Shown one piece after another: positions 1 through 7,003 of a DNA stretch of 8,239 nucleotides. Below the pieces are notes generated by a model. The model did not search any database. It was not told the DNA's origin and saw only the letters and a program-made list of their open reading frames with translations. Position 1 is the first letter of the stretch. The number at the start of each line of letters is the position of its first letter. Source of the DNA: Bacteriovoracaceae bacterium UBA7695 (GTDB lineage: Bacteria > Bdellovibrionota > Bacteriovoracia > Bacteriovoracales > Bacteriovoracaceae); assembly GCA_002482685.1 (NCBI GenBank), contig DLGL01000109.1, forward strand, positions 4,934 through 13,172. The letters are read 5' to 3'. Made by a program: the position numbers and the translations under genes.

Positions 1-191
1 TGAATCTTCTTCCAAAGAATCCTGCTAAGGGGAATTAAGGCCAAGAGTAGAAGCGTCACCACTAAAGCAAAGTGTCGAGGAGTTTGCATCCAGCCCCATA
101 AACGCTCAAGCCCTTTCATAATAAAGAATATTATTAATCCACCAATAACTATTCTCTCAGCACCTGAAAATGGTTCGCCCTTATCTTCCAT
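1..191 (-). CDS. Membrane protein with two N-terminal TM segments, 3' end beyond window
   Basis: This open frame starts at an ATG at 191-189 and runs off the left edge, leaving 63 visible residues. It begins MEDKGEPFSGAERIV. Two hydrophobic stretches are visible, at about residues 14-26 and 41-57, separated by a short loop rich in Trp, Arg and Lys. The start lies inside the last codons of virB10, overlapping it by 11 bases, so the gene is probably translationally coupled to it; I see only a weak ribosome binding site. In a virB-type order VirB11 would be expected here, but that is a soluble ATPase and this N-terminus does not fit. A VirD4/TraG coupling protein, which has two N-terminal membrane helices, is possible from position and topology. 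The loop looks short for VirD4 and no Walker motif is in view, so a small accessory membrane protein is equally possible. The reading frame is well supported; the function is not. Confidence 0.6.
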   Translation of the reverse strand, partial: MEDKGEPFSGAERIVIGGLIIFFIMKGLERLWGWMQTPRHFALVVTLLLLALIPLSRILWKKI

Positions 192-783
192 AGGTTGCAC
201 CCGCATCTCTGAAAGTGAATGGTTGATTGAGGACGGCGATTGTCTCTGAACCATTTTCTAAGTCTATCCACTTACGCTCTTTTTGAAGGTCTTCACCCAT
301 AGAGTTGGCCCTGTCAGTTGCAGTCTGCGCGATGGCATTACGAAGTCCATTAGTATTACCACCTTGATTTGCTCCAAATGCTCCCGTATTCATCGAGCCA
401 GCAGCATAAGCTCCCACAAAACGAGTGAGTGTTTGCCCTACAGCGTTTTTTATTCCTTCAGAATGAATATTGCCGCCTACGCCAACTTGTCCGTCACGTC
501 CAATACCGATAGCAGAGAACGGCCTTTCTCTTCCATCCGGTAAGATGATAGATCGCCAAGAAACCGTGGCCCGTTCAGATTCTTCATCAAAGGAAGCATC
601 CCCAAGAACTTTTGATCCACTTGAAATAGCAACACCTCCTTCAGTAGAAACATCGCTACAGACAATACCGACAACTGGCATCCCTTGGTTTGCAATGGTT
701 GCTTTCCCTGACAGGCGAATCTTAATCCTCGTTCCAGCAGATAGCTGAGTTCGAGTGTCTGAACCTCCACGACTCAAGATCAT
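181..783 (-). CDS. C-terminal periplasmic domain of VirB10/TrbI (downstream fragment)
   Basis: These 200 residues contain most of the VirB10/TrbI C-terminal domain. GTRIKIRL at 17-24 is the first strand. ISSGSKVLGDA (53-63) matches the family pattern of an Ile-Pro-Lys-Gly-Ser-like turn followed by Gly. SWRSIILPDGR (75-85) matches the conserved strand ending in Pro-Asp-Gly. A Gly/Ala-rich helical region at about 109-168 corresponds to the antenna projection that lines the outer-membrane pore. The tail at 180-191 is the usual last strand. The ATG at 783-781 is simply the first Met after the in-frame TGA; no proper ribosome binding site precedes it. Translated alone, this fragment would have no membrane anchor or signal peptide and would stay in the cytoplasm, so it is unlikely to work as a separate gene. 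The true N-terminus is probably the upstream anchor fragment. Confidence 0.8.
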   Translation of the reverse strand: MILSRGGSDTRTQLSAGTRIKIRLSGKATIANQGMPVVGIVCSDVSTEGGVAISSGSKVLGDASFDEESERATVSWRSIILPDGRERPFSAIGIGRDGQVGVGGNIHSEGIKNAVGQTLTRFVGAYAAGSMNTGAFGANQGGNTNGLRNAIAQTATDRANSMGEDLQKERKWIDLENGSETIAVLNQPFTFRDAGATYGR

Positions 784-809
784 AGAAGCGCTGCGATCTT
801 GGCCGGCAT
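780..809 (-). other. Nine-codon mini-ORF bridging the virB10 stop and the next in-frame ATG
   Basis: An ATG at 809-807, in a different frame, opens a 9-codon frame (MPAKIAALL) that ends in TGA at 782-780. That stop overlaps the ATG at 783-781 of the downstream virB10 fragment in an ATGA arrangement. AGGTGG lies about 8 bases before the mini-ORF start and could act as a ribosome binding site. Ribosomes could in principle terminate at 814-816, restart at 807-809 and then be passed to 783. This may be chance: the product would still lack an export signal. Confidence 0.25.
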
Positions 810-813
810 TTCC

Positions 814-1170
814 TCAACCACCTGATCCTGTAGGCGTACTTGGTTTGTAGAGATAATCAAGCGAACCGTGGACTTGTTGAACATTCGCTTGAGACTCCTG
901 AAGCTGCCTGATCGTTTCTTGGGTTGGATCGTTTTCAGCTTGTTTAATTTGAGCAAGACTTCCTTTCTCGGCCTTCTCGTGAAATGTTTCTTGGTCAGGT
1001 TCAGAACTCGGCGCCACCATAATTCCAAGAATGACCATACCGACAAGAGAGATGGCCCAGGTTTGCACCTTCGTCCAATTTACCTCGCGCTTTGTAGTGA
1101 AAGGTTTAGGCCCTTCCAGGAAATAATTCTTTAGTCCTTCCAAATGCACCCCCATTATTACCTCTTCCAT
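814..1170 (-). CDS. N-terminal membrane-anchor part of VirB10/TrbI (upstream fragment)
   Basis: This is a 118-residue product ending at the TGA at 814-816. A cytoplasmic tail of about 35 residues is followed by one membrane helix (about 36-53, WAISLVGMVILGIMVA). Next comes an acidic and Gln-rich stretch (about 56-103) likely to be helical, then a short Pro/Gly-rich end (110-118). This is the layout of the VirB10 N-terminus; the proline-rich region is much reduced. Two starts are credible. The ATG at 1170 follows AGAAGG with 7 bases spacing and overlaps the end of virB9 by 13 bases. The ATG at 1155 (residue 6) follows AGAGG with 5 bases spacing and sits just after the virB9 TAA. Alone, this piece would be a bitopic membrane stub without the channel domain, and could interfere with complex assembly. 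The fit to VirB10 rests on topology, position and the in-frame continuation. Confidence 0.75.
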   Translation of the reverse strand: MEEVIMGVHLEGLKNYFLEGPKPFTTKREVNWTKVQTWAISLVGMVILGIMVAPSSEPDQETFHEKAEKGSLAQIKQAENDPTQETIRQLQESQANVQQVHGSLDYLYKPSTPTGSGG

Positions 1171-1892
1171 GAATTGACCTTCTGGATTGTGAGATAAGAG
1201 ATTTTTGACTTCCTCAATTCGAGTCGCATGGGTTCAGATGTATTTAAGTCTGCTTCGCGGATCTGCAAGATACCCAAAATCCCACGTTGCGGGGAAGCAT
1301 CAAGCGCAGACAAAAGAAGGTTTTGAATTGGACGAGTTTCACCATCTTGAGTCACCCAAAGCCACTCAGGTTTAAAAACCTCCTTTTTTTTGGATGAAAC
1401 TAAAAACTCCACGAGCAATATTCCATCTTTTGCTCGTCCAAGTCGTTTTACAAAGAGTTGAAGGGATTCATTTCGTAGGGTGTTCTTAAAATGTATCCAC
1501 TTGATCCCTGATTCAGGGCTGGATTTAGTGGCATTTTTTTCTTTTGGATTATCAAGATAAACCACATAGTCTGCTATGGCCTCTTGACCAGATACAAGCT
1601 CTACATTGTACCTTTTCCAATCAGTGTAAATATAGAGATTGCTCTTTGCTCCTCCTGAGAGTGGCTTGATCGTAATGGCCTGATCGAGATACTCGACCTT
1701 GAAGGCATCTTGATCTCCAACTACTACGCTATTGGGTCGGTCCGGCACTTGAATGATCGTAGCAATTCCTATGCTTGTTCGGACAGTAACGATCTGATCA
1801 CCTTGGACCGGAACTCGGCGTACTCTTTGAGAGGCATTTGAATTCAAGGTCAAAAGAGAAAACGCTAAAAGGATTAAAATTTTTGTCTTCAT
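1158..1892 (-). CDS. virB9: VirB9/TrbG-like T4SS core complex protein
   Basis: This 244-residue periplasmic protein has a Sec signal peptide (Lys-rich start, hydrophobic 5-16, likely cleavage near Ala20). The N-terminal domain (about 33-112) matches VirB9/TrbG/CagX. It has a strand pair around RTSIGIATIIQVPD, then VVVGDQDAFKVEY (56-68), ITIKPL (73-78) and SNLYIYTDWKRYNVEL (84-99), which follows the family's conserved Asn-Leu...Thr-Asp...Tyr pattern. VirB9 joins VirB7 and VirB10 in the outer-membrane part of the channel. The C-terminal half (about 130-240) does not show the Phe-rich and acidic motifs I expect in the VirB9 C-terminal domain; it looks like another beta-rich fold. The start follows GGAG closely, 59 bases after virB8, the longest gap between the core virB genes. 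The stop overlaps the virB10 start. The family call is firm for the N-terminal half. Confidence 0.85.
   Translation of the reverse strand: MKTKILILLAFSLLTLNSNASQRVRRVPVQGDQIVTVRTSIGIATIIQVPDRPNSVVVGDQDAFKVEYLDQAITIKPLSGGAKSNLYIYTDWKRYNVELVSGQEAIADYVVYLDNPKEKNATKSSPESGIKWIHFKNTLRNESLQLFVKRLGRAKDGILLVEFLVSSKKKEVFKPEWLWVTQDGETRPIQNLLLSALDASPQRGILGILQIREADLNTSEPMRLELRKSKISYLTIQKVNSWKR
1161..1183 (-). promoter_or_regulatory. Two alternative ribosome binding sites for virB10
   Basis: On the minus strand AGAAGG at 1183-1178 stands 7 bases before the ATG at 1170. AGAGG at 1165-1161, inside the last virB9 codons, stands 5 bases before the ATG at 1155. Both are well spaced, so the virB10 N-terminus is uncertain by five residues. 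Either start couples virB10 translation to virB9. Confidence 0.5.
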
Positions 1893-1951
1893 AATTCTCC
1901 ATTGGGTTGTTGGGGAGAATCAATTGGACTCGCAAATGGTCTTTCTTAAAT

Positions 1952-2542
1952 CTATTCCTCTCGCTCTTTTGATATATACAGGCCCCATGGATTTTTAACT
2001 GACCGCGGACCAGTTTCAAAAGTGAGTTCAAGCTTCATATTACCTGCTGCTGTCAATCCTTGGATTGAAGTGACTCGATCTCCAGTTATAAAAGCTGTGC
2101 CTTTCTTTAGATCAACATCAATCCTATCTGGGTAGACTCTTTGAGTGACGATTTTCTCAATCGAAAACTTAGAAACATTTGCTACGGCCATTTGAAAAGC
2201 TCTCAAGGCTTTTGGAGTTATAAAATCTTCAGAATCTTTGAGTTTCTTAACAACATCTTCTGGACCCCACTGATATCGCTTTCCCAGATAGTATTTTACC
2301 CCTTCTCGAATCTGATCTTCAGCTTTAGGAAGAGACGTCTGGGGCACTGTGTACCCTGTTGAATCCAAAGTGATTACGGGTAAATCTTTTGAGACAAGAT
2401 TCATAATAACTAGGGTTAGAAGAATGGCTATTATTACTGCACCTACAGAGAAAAGTTTCAAAAACTGAACTGAGTGCTTTAAATCCCCGATCATTTTAGG
2501 AAATGAAGTCATTTTAAGTTTTGTTGAATTGTTATCTTGCAT
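1952..2542 (-). CDS. virB8: VirB8/TraE-like inner-membrane T4SS protein
   Basis: This 196-residue bitopic protein has a cytoplasmic tail (1-30), one membrane helix (about 31-50) and a periplasmic domain (51-196). Length and topology fit VirB8/TrbF and the F-type TraE relative. Near the C-terminus KNPWGLYI (183-190) matches the conserved Asn-Pro-x-Gly motif seen at the end of VirB8 and TraE domains. VirB8 nucleates the inner-membrane complex and contacts VirB6, VirB9 and VirB10. AAGGAG lies 8 bases before the ATG, and the gene begins 12 bases after the virB6 stop, so it is part of the same transcript. The sequence is divergent; the identification rests on topology, the NPxG motif and position between VirB6 and VirB9. 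Confidence 0.85.
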   Translation of the reverse strand: MQDNNSTKLKMTSFPKMIGDLKHSVQFLKLFSVGAVIIAILLTLVIMNLVSKDLPVITLDSTGYTVPQTSLPKAEDQIREGVKYYLGKRYQWGPEDVVKKLKDSEDFITPKALRAFQMAVANVSKFSIEKIVTQRVYPDRIDVDLKKGTAFITGDRVTSIQGLTAAGNMKLELTFETGPRSVKNPWGLYISKEREE

Positions 2543-2554
2543 GAATTGGACTCC

Positions 2555-3445
2555 TTACCGAATATTTTTTCGGTTGAACTTACCATTTGGATTGAAGGCC
2601 TTATCAACTTGATTACTTACAAAGCTCTTAGGATCATTAACAAATGCTCTTGAAGTTCTGATAGACGCTGCTGCTTTTCCTGGTCCAGCTGCCATTGCCG
2701 CAACTGCTGCCGCCCCAATTGAAGAGGACATGGACTGTAAACCGCTTCCTACAATAGATTTCACCATCATGGGAGTCATAAGCATGGCGCAAGCTATGAC
2801 AAAGTTCATGACAATCAAAACGAGGTAGTTTCCTTCAGCACGGTAAGCATCTCCTAATGAAAGTGCAGCTAGCATCGCCCCCAAAATGGCCCAAACTATC
2901 TTCCAGCAAGCAACCTCGATCATTCCCTTAAATAAATTCTTAGTGATCTGCTGAGTTCCTTCGAAGAGATTGAATAGAAGCAGTAAAGGAGCAGACACCA
3001 TAAAAAAGATCCAAAAGAAGTGATACATGGCAATTGTCAGATACCTTGCGATGTAAAGGATGAGGTAACTTAAAAAAGATAATGTTGCGATAATTAGGTC
3101 ATTGAATTGCAAGACTACACTAGTCACTGAAAAGGTATAACCTTCAGCCTTTTCCTGGGCCATACGAATCATCATGTCTAAGCTATTAAGCTTGTCGATT
3201 CTCTCTGTAATTCCATCGGCCACAAAAAGAATCGAATTACTTATATCTGGAAAAGCTACTAAGAGAACCGTCGCGATAATAGCTCTTTTGATGATGTCCA
3301 GAAACTCAGGGCTTCCTGTAGGACTTTTAACCCACGCCAAAACAACAGCAAGGGCAAAAAATACGGGGAGCATAAGGTAGTACATTCTCACAAATTCTTG
3401 ATGGAGATCCCTCATAAGTGATCCCAAAAGTGCAAAGTCTGGCAT
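2555..3445 (-). CDS. virB6: VirB6/TrbL polytopic inner-membrane protein
   Basis: This 296-residue protein has about six membrane helices (roughly 22-39, 54-75, 113-134, 137-160, 178-197 and 207-230). A hydrophilic stretch between the second and third helices (about 76-106) could be the periplasmic loop that contacts substrate DNA in VirB6. The tail after 230 is soluble, first Ala/Gly/Ser-rich (about 238-262) and then basic. VirB6/TrbL forms part of the inner-membrane channel. Its place between VirB5 and VirB8 is the standard position. The ATG follows GGGAGG and the virB5 stop by three bases. Sequence conservation in VirB6 is low everywhere, so the call depends on topology, size and gene order together. 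Confidence 0.85.
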   Translation of the reverse strand: MPDFALLGSLMRDLHQEFVRMYYLMLPVFFALAVVLAWVKSPTGSPEFLDIIKRAIIATVLLVAFPDISNSILFVADGITERIDKLNSLDMMIRMAQEKAEGYTFSVTSVVLQFNDLIIATLSFLSYLILYIARYLTIAMYHFFWIFFMVSAPLLLLFNLFEGTQQITKNLFKGMIEVACWKIVWAILGAMLAALSLGDAYRAEGNYLVLIVMNFVIACAMLMTPMMVKSIVGSGLQSMSSSIGAAAVAAMAAGPGKAAASIRTSRAFVNDPKSFVSNQVDKAFNPNGKFNRKNIR

Positions 3446-3448
3446 ATC

Positions 3449-4159
3449 TTACCTCCCGGCCCCAACCGCGAGAGGACTCAGCTTTGTCTCATTTGGAAGG
3501 CCACCAAACGCGTTGGAAAGACCTTCGTATTGAGTTTTAAACTGAGCCGCTTGCAGTTTTTCTTTTCTGTTCGCTAGGGCCATGTTTTGCCCCATCATTT
3601 TGAGCATCATCGAGTTTGTTCTTAAGACCTGAGTAGTAACACCAATCAACACAGCTATTGATTCTGCCGTAAGCTTTCCGGCCCCCTGAGGACTAACATT
3701 CTGTGCATGACTGATAATTCTTTTTGTCTCAACGTCCACACTATCAGCATATTGAAAGAGAGTGCCGTTCATTGAGATACTTTCAGAAACAGACCTGTCT
3801 TGGGCTTCTTGTAACCGGTATTCACTTGTCTGAGGGATTACTCCATATAAATCCTCGATTGCTCTTTGAACCTGATCAGCAGTCTCTAGGCTTCCGTAGA
3901 TCCCAGGGTTAAACTTTGGGTTAAAAATCTGAATTACCCGGAGTCCGTTTCTTATGCCTTGATTGATTTCTCTCATAAGAGATAAAGTATCCTTCCCTGT
4001 TCCTACAATTTGCCGAAGTTCATAGAGTTGCTGAATTGACTGTGCAAGAATTTTCAAAAGAACAGCTACATCACCCCCAAAAAGATCTGCCTTCGCAGGT
4101 TTTGGCAACATAAGCGTAATGCAAAGAAAGATTGTAAGAATTCTTTTCTTTATACTCAT
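3449..4159 (-). CDS. virB5: VirB5/TrbJ-like exported T4SS protein
   Basis: This 236-residue exported protein has a Sec signal peptide (positive MSIKKR, hydrophobic core 7-18, cleavage after PAKA at residue 24). The mature part is almost all helical. Two long amphipathic helices (about 30-76 and 160-213) flank a middle section with a second helical stretch. This matches TrbJ/VirB5, the minor pilus component that sits at the pilus tip and contacts recipient cells. The segment SPQGAGKLTAESIAVLIGVT (156-175), followed by a helix rich in Leu, Met and Gln, resembles the TrbJ pattern. The start overlaps the virB4 stop as ATGA, giving translational coupling. The last ten residues are Gly/Ala/Pro-rich and probably disordered. 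Confidence 0.8.
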   Translation of the reverse strand: MSIKKRILTIFLCITLMLPKPAKADLFGGDVAVLLKILAQSIQQLYELRQIVGTGKDTLSLMREINQGIRNGLRVIQIFNPKFNPGIYGSLETADQVQRAIEDLYGVIPQTSEYRLQEAQDRSVSESISMNGTLFQYADSVDVETKRIISHAQNVSPQGAGKLTAESIAVLIGVTTQVLRTNSMMLKMMGQNMALANRKEKLQAAQFKTQYEGLSNAFGGLPNETKLSPLAVGAGR

Positions 4160-6675
4160 GCAGACCCCAAATCCGCTTTACCTTGGGCGATACCATTTGG
4201 GTAAATCCGAGCCGCTTCCTCAATGGCATGGACAAGAGAGTGTCCTTGTCCTCTTAAGTCTTGTAGATAATTGTTGTCTGAGGCATCTGAAGTAGACAGC
4301 CAATATTCAAATGGACTTGGATAAATTCTTATAACTTGACGATGATCTCCTTCAATCATGAATCCTTCAGCGAACTCACCTTTTCTCTGCTCTAGTGAGT
4401 AGATTAAACTAAGCTCTTGTGAATTTAGCTTAAGAGAGTTGCGAAGAATTTCAGAATCACCTCTTTGCAGAAGAATGAACTTAGTCGCTGTGTTGTTCAT
4501 GATTGCTGAGCCGATGGGACTTTCTATTATCTCTTCCACGCCTTGCGTGATGAAAGTAATTCCAGAACCAGTCTTACGAAGAGTACGCGCACAATATTCC
4601 ATGAACCCAGCAGCCGCGCTCGATTTCAATAACTGCCACGCTTCGTCTAAGATAATGCGTTTCTTATTCACCTTATCCAGCTCCACCTGAGTAAGAATGA
4701 AGTCGGTAAGAATCAAGATCATCACACTTTGAAGATCGGGATAAGTTGATAGCCCCTTAAGATCGAATGTACAAATCGGAGCATCTGTTCTCAGTGATCC
4801 AAACCCATCCAAAAGCTTCCCGTATGGTCGATTTCCTGTCCACATGAATAGGATTTTAGAAATGTTAACCATTGAGGCTTCCTTACTCTTTGCAAGTTTG
4901 TCAGTAAGCTCTGAAAGGATTGGAACTTCTCCCTTTTTCCGTTTCTCCTCATAAAGCTCTATGATTGCTTTCTCTAGCAGAACTCGATCAAGCTTTGTAA
5001 GTGTCGACAAATCATTCTCCACAACCATGCTCTCAATGACAGCCAATAGTGACTTGAGTTTCTGATTGCTCGGTTCTTGACTTGGATCAGGTATATCAAA
5101 CGGGTTGAGCCTATATTGATCTGATAAGTTCATCTCTATGTACTGGCCACCTAATGACTCAGTAAGTTTTTTATATGAGCCTCCAATGTCAATAATGAAC
5201 ACACGAAGACCACGGGCCAATTCTTGCATCAAAATGCAGTTATTCAAAAAGCTCTTTCCAGCACCAGATGAACCAGTGACGAGCTGATTATAGTTTGTAA
5301 GCTTTGAATCAAACGGATTAAAGCTTACAAGTCCATTCATCCTGTTTCTAAAAATAACTGTCGGATCATCATCTCCTTCACGCGGACCATAGAGAGGGAT
5401 AAAATCGACCAGGTTATTTGTTTTGAACTTTTTTGCCCTCTCTAAATTCTTGGGTGCTGCTGGCAGATTTCCTTTGAAAATCTTCCAAGCACCGACAGTT
5501 TCTTCAAGACCCTCAGCACCGTTAAGCAACCGAAAACGAGAAAGTACCTCGCGCGTTTGACGGTTCAGCTTCTTACTTCCTTCCTTTGTTGCTTGTGCAC
5601 GGAGAATAATACTCATCTGGGCCGCATAAATTCTTTGACCGGAATTCAAAAGCTCTCGAATGAGCTCTTCTGTTGAACTAAGTTTCGTTTCGCTTTCAAG
5701 ATCGCTTGCTTTGTTGCCGGAAGTAACTGCCAGAGAATGCGCCATCTTTCTTTTCTGTTGAAGTTTCGCCATTTCATCGGCCTGACTTGGTACCTCAAAG
5801 GAAACAAACAGATCGTAATGAAAAGGCATCCGTAGGAAAGATGAAAGCTGTCCTGCGAATGTTACTTCTGGCAAAGTTTTCAGTGTAACGATTCTGTGAA
5901 AGTGAGAATCTAATGTAAATTGATCAAATCCTAAAATAAGATCCCCGAAAACGAGTTGCTCCCGTGCAGACTGCACTGCAAGCCATTCCATGGCATCCAA
6001 GGTTCCTGGCTCAAGGTTTTCATCCTTTGGAGCTGTTACTTTCGGTGCAGGCTCAGTTTTAGAGCGTTTTGGATTGAGAAACTGATAGATGTGCCCTTGA
6101 GCTTCCTGAACGCTTAAAACCCTCCCAGAGAGACCCAGAGAAACGAAAGAAGACAAGAGCGTGTCTACATTCTGAAAGAGAACCTCCAAGGTTTCTTCAT
6201 AACTCCGAGTAACTGAGTCGGAAAAGTCGGCTTGCTTCTTTAGAAAGTTCAGCTTTTTACCCCCAACCATCTGGGTCCGAAGATAAATAGAAAGTTCTGG
6301 GCGATAGAGTTCAGAATCTTCCTGGGCTTTTCTAAGTTTCCTTTCTCGATACTGAGCGATGTTCATCACCAAAGGATGAACTTCAGAACTCTTAGCTTTA
6401 GAATGCTTATCAATAACAGATGTAAAATCAGACCCAACTGAAAGACAGAATTGTACGCTGGTATTCTCAGAGATTGAATTTAAGAGCCCACGTAACTTTA
6501 GAGCTAGTTGATTAACACTCTGATCATCAAAGCACTCAATATCTATGAGAGGAAGTCTGATTCCTGCTACCAAAGACCCATCGCTTAAAATTAAATGGGG
6601 TCTTGGGTACTCAGCAAACTCCCAAAAAGGCAATTCTTCACAAAGACTGGGTTCAGAGTTTTTGTTTTGAAACAT
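4156..6675 (-). CDS. virB4: VirB4/TrbE conjugal transfer ATPase
   Basis: This 839-residue ATPase is of full family length. The N-terminal half (about 1-430) is the VirB4 domain that docks on the inner membrane with VirB3. The C-terminal half is the RecA-like motor. Walker A is GSSGAGKS (468-475, Lys474). Walker B is RIILDEAW with the Asp-Glu pair at 677-678. It is followed by ARTLRKTGSGITFITQ, the conserved Arg-Lys...Gln sensor region of VirB4/TraC. A QRGDSEILRN segment lies near the C-terminus. VirB4 uses ATP for pilus subunit handling and substrate translocation. The frame has no interruption, so this gene looks functional. It overlaps virB3 by 23 bases; AAAGGTG precedes the ATG. It ends in TGA within an ATGA overlap with virB5, showing that TGA acts as a stop in this operon. 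This is the most certain gene in the window. Confidence 0.97.
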   Translation of the reverse strand: MFQNKNSEPSLCEELPFWEFAEYPRPHLILSDGSLVAGIRLPLIDIECFDDQSVNQLALKLRGLLNSISENTSVQFCLSVGSDFTSVIDKHSKAKSSEVHPLVMNIAQYRERKLRKAQEDSELYRPELSIYLRTQMVGGKKLNFLKKQADFSDSVTRSYEETLEVLFQNVDTLLSSFVSLGLSGRVLSVQEAQGHIYQFLNPKRSKTEPAPKVTAPKDENLEPGTLDAMEWLAVQSAREQLVFGDLILGFDQFTLDSHFHRIVTLKTLPEVTFAGQLSSFLRMPFHYDLFVSFEVPSQADEMAKLQQKRKMAHSLAVTSGNKASDLESETKLSSTEELIRELLNSGQRIYAAQMSIILRAQATKEGSKKLNRQTREVLSRFRLLNGAEGLEETVGAWKIFKGNLPAAPKNLERAKKFKTNNLVDFIPLYGPREGDDDPTVIFRNRMNGLVSFNPFDSKLTNYNQLVTGSSGAGKSFLNNCILMQELARGLRVFIIDIGGSYKKLTESLGGQYIEMNLSDQYRLNPFDIPDPSQEPSNQKLKSLLAVIESMVVENDLSTLTKLDRVLLEKAIIELYEEKRKKGEVPILSELTDKLAKSKEASMVNISKILFMWTGNRPYGKLLDGFGSLRTDAPICTFDLKGLSTYPDLQSVMILILTDFILTQVELDKVNKKRIILDEAWQLLKSSAAAGFMEYCARTLRKTGSGITFITQGVEEIIESPIGSAIMNNTATKFILLQRGDSEILRNSLKLNSQELSLIYSLEQRKGEFAEGFMIEGDHRQVIRIYPSPFEYWLSTSDASDNNYLQDLRGQGHSLVHAIEEAARIYPNGIAQGKADLGSA

Positions 6676-6994
6676 TTTTCACCTTTCCATTAAATTTGCG
6701 ATAAAGGCGATCCCCTCTTCCTGCCGCGAAATAGGCAGGACGAATTAGAAATTCGCCTAGATGCTGAATGTAGTTGTCTGGCCGTCCTTTCTTTGCAAAG
6801 TATAGGAACAACGCAAGTACCAGCGTTGTTCCCCATACCAGCGGATAACGAAAGGAAGTCCCACCAAAAACCAAGTTTGTGATCGCAAGGTTAAAGAAAA
6901 TGAGAAGAAGATCTGGTAGTTCATATCCAAAGAGCTTGCTTTTCATTTCAAGGGCCCGTGGCACTCTAGTTGTAATGAGTCCTTCGTCTTCCAT
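6653..6994 (-). CDS. virB3: VirB3-like T4SS inner-membrane protein
   Basis: This 113-residue protein has two adjacent membrane helices (about 27-45 and 49-67) followed by a basic cytoplasmic tail. VirB3/TrbD and F-type TraL share this size and topology. The stretch after the second helix, RPDNYIQHLGEFLIRPAYFA (71-90), resembles the conserved region of the family. VirB3 partners VirB4, and some bacteria fuse the two. Here the frames overlap by 23 bases, consistent with co-translation. AGAGGTGG just before the ATG gives a strong ribosome binding site, and the start follows the virB2 stop by 9 bases. The stop is TGA. The call is supported by topology, the tail motif and position between pilin and VirB4. 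Confidence 0.85.
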   Translation of the reverse strand: MEDEGLITTRVPRALEMKSKLFGYELPDLLLIFFNLAITNLVFGGTSFRYPLVWGTTLVLALFLYFAKKGRPDNYIQHLGEFLIRPAYFAAGRGDRLYRKFNGKVKNVSKQKL

Positions 6995-7003
6995 ATTCCA
7001 CCT

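Larger units (their letters stand above)
181..1170 (-). pseudogene. virB10: virB10/trbI gene interrupted by an in-frame TGA
   Basis: From the ATG at 1170 to the TAA at 181-183 there is one continuous frame of 330 codons, broken only by TGA at 814-816 (codon 119). VirB10/TrbI proteins span the inner membrane and periplasm and build the T4SS core channel. The part before the TGA carries the cytoplasmic tail, membrane helix and helical linker. The part after it carries the conserved VirB10 beta-barrel domain. Reading through would give 329 residues, somewhat short for the family (usually roughly 370-480) because the proline-rich linker is reduced. The TGA sits in the context Gly-Ser-Gly-Gly-stop-Gly; GGA to TGA is one base change. 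I see no frameshift, and both halves keep family-like sequence, so any inactivation is recent, or the stop is read through. A sequencing error cannot be excluded. Confidence 0.75.

Noticed and set aside
283..1134. Plus-strand and alternate-frame open frames opposite virB10.
   Set aside because: They lie wholly over the conserved VirB10 frame, have no good ribosome binding sites and no recognisable protein features. They are shadows.
181..1170. An altered genetic code with TGA as Gly or Trp, explaining the virB10 interruption.
   Set aside because: virB3 and virB4 end in TGA at the expected places, and the 839-codon virB4 contains no in-frame TGA. One isolated codon does not support a changed code.
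1893..1951. The 59-base gap between virB8 and virB9, considered as an internal promoter or missing virB7 gene.
   Set aside because: It is too short for a lipoprotein gene, and I could not find a convincing -35/-10 pair. It holds only the virB9 ribosome binding site.
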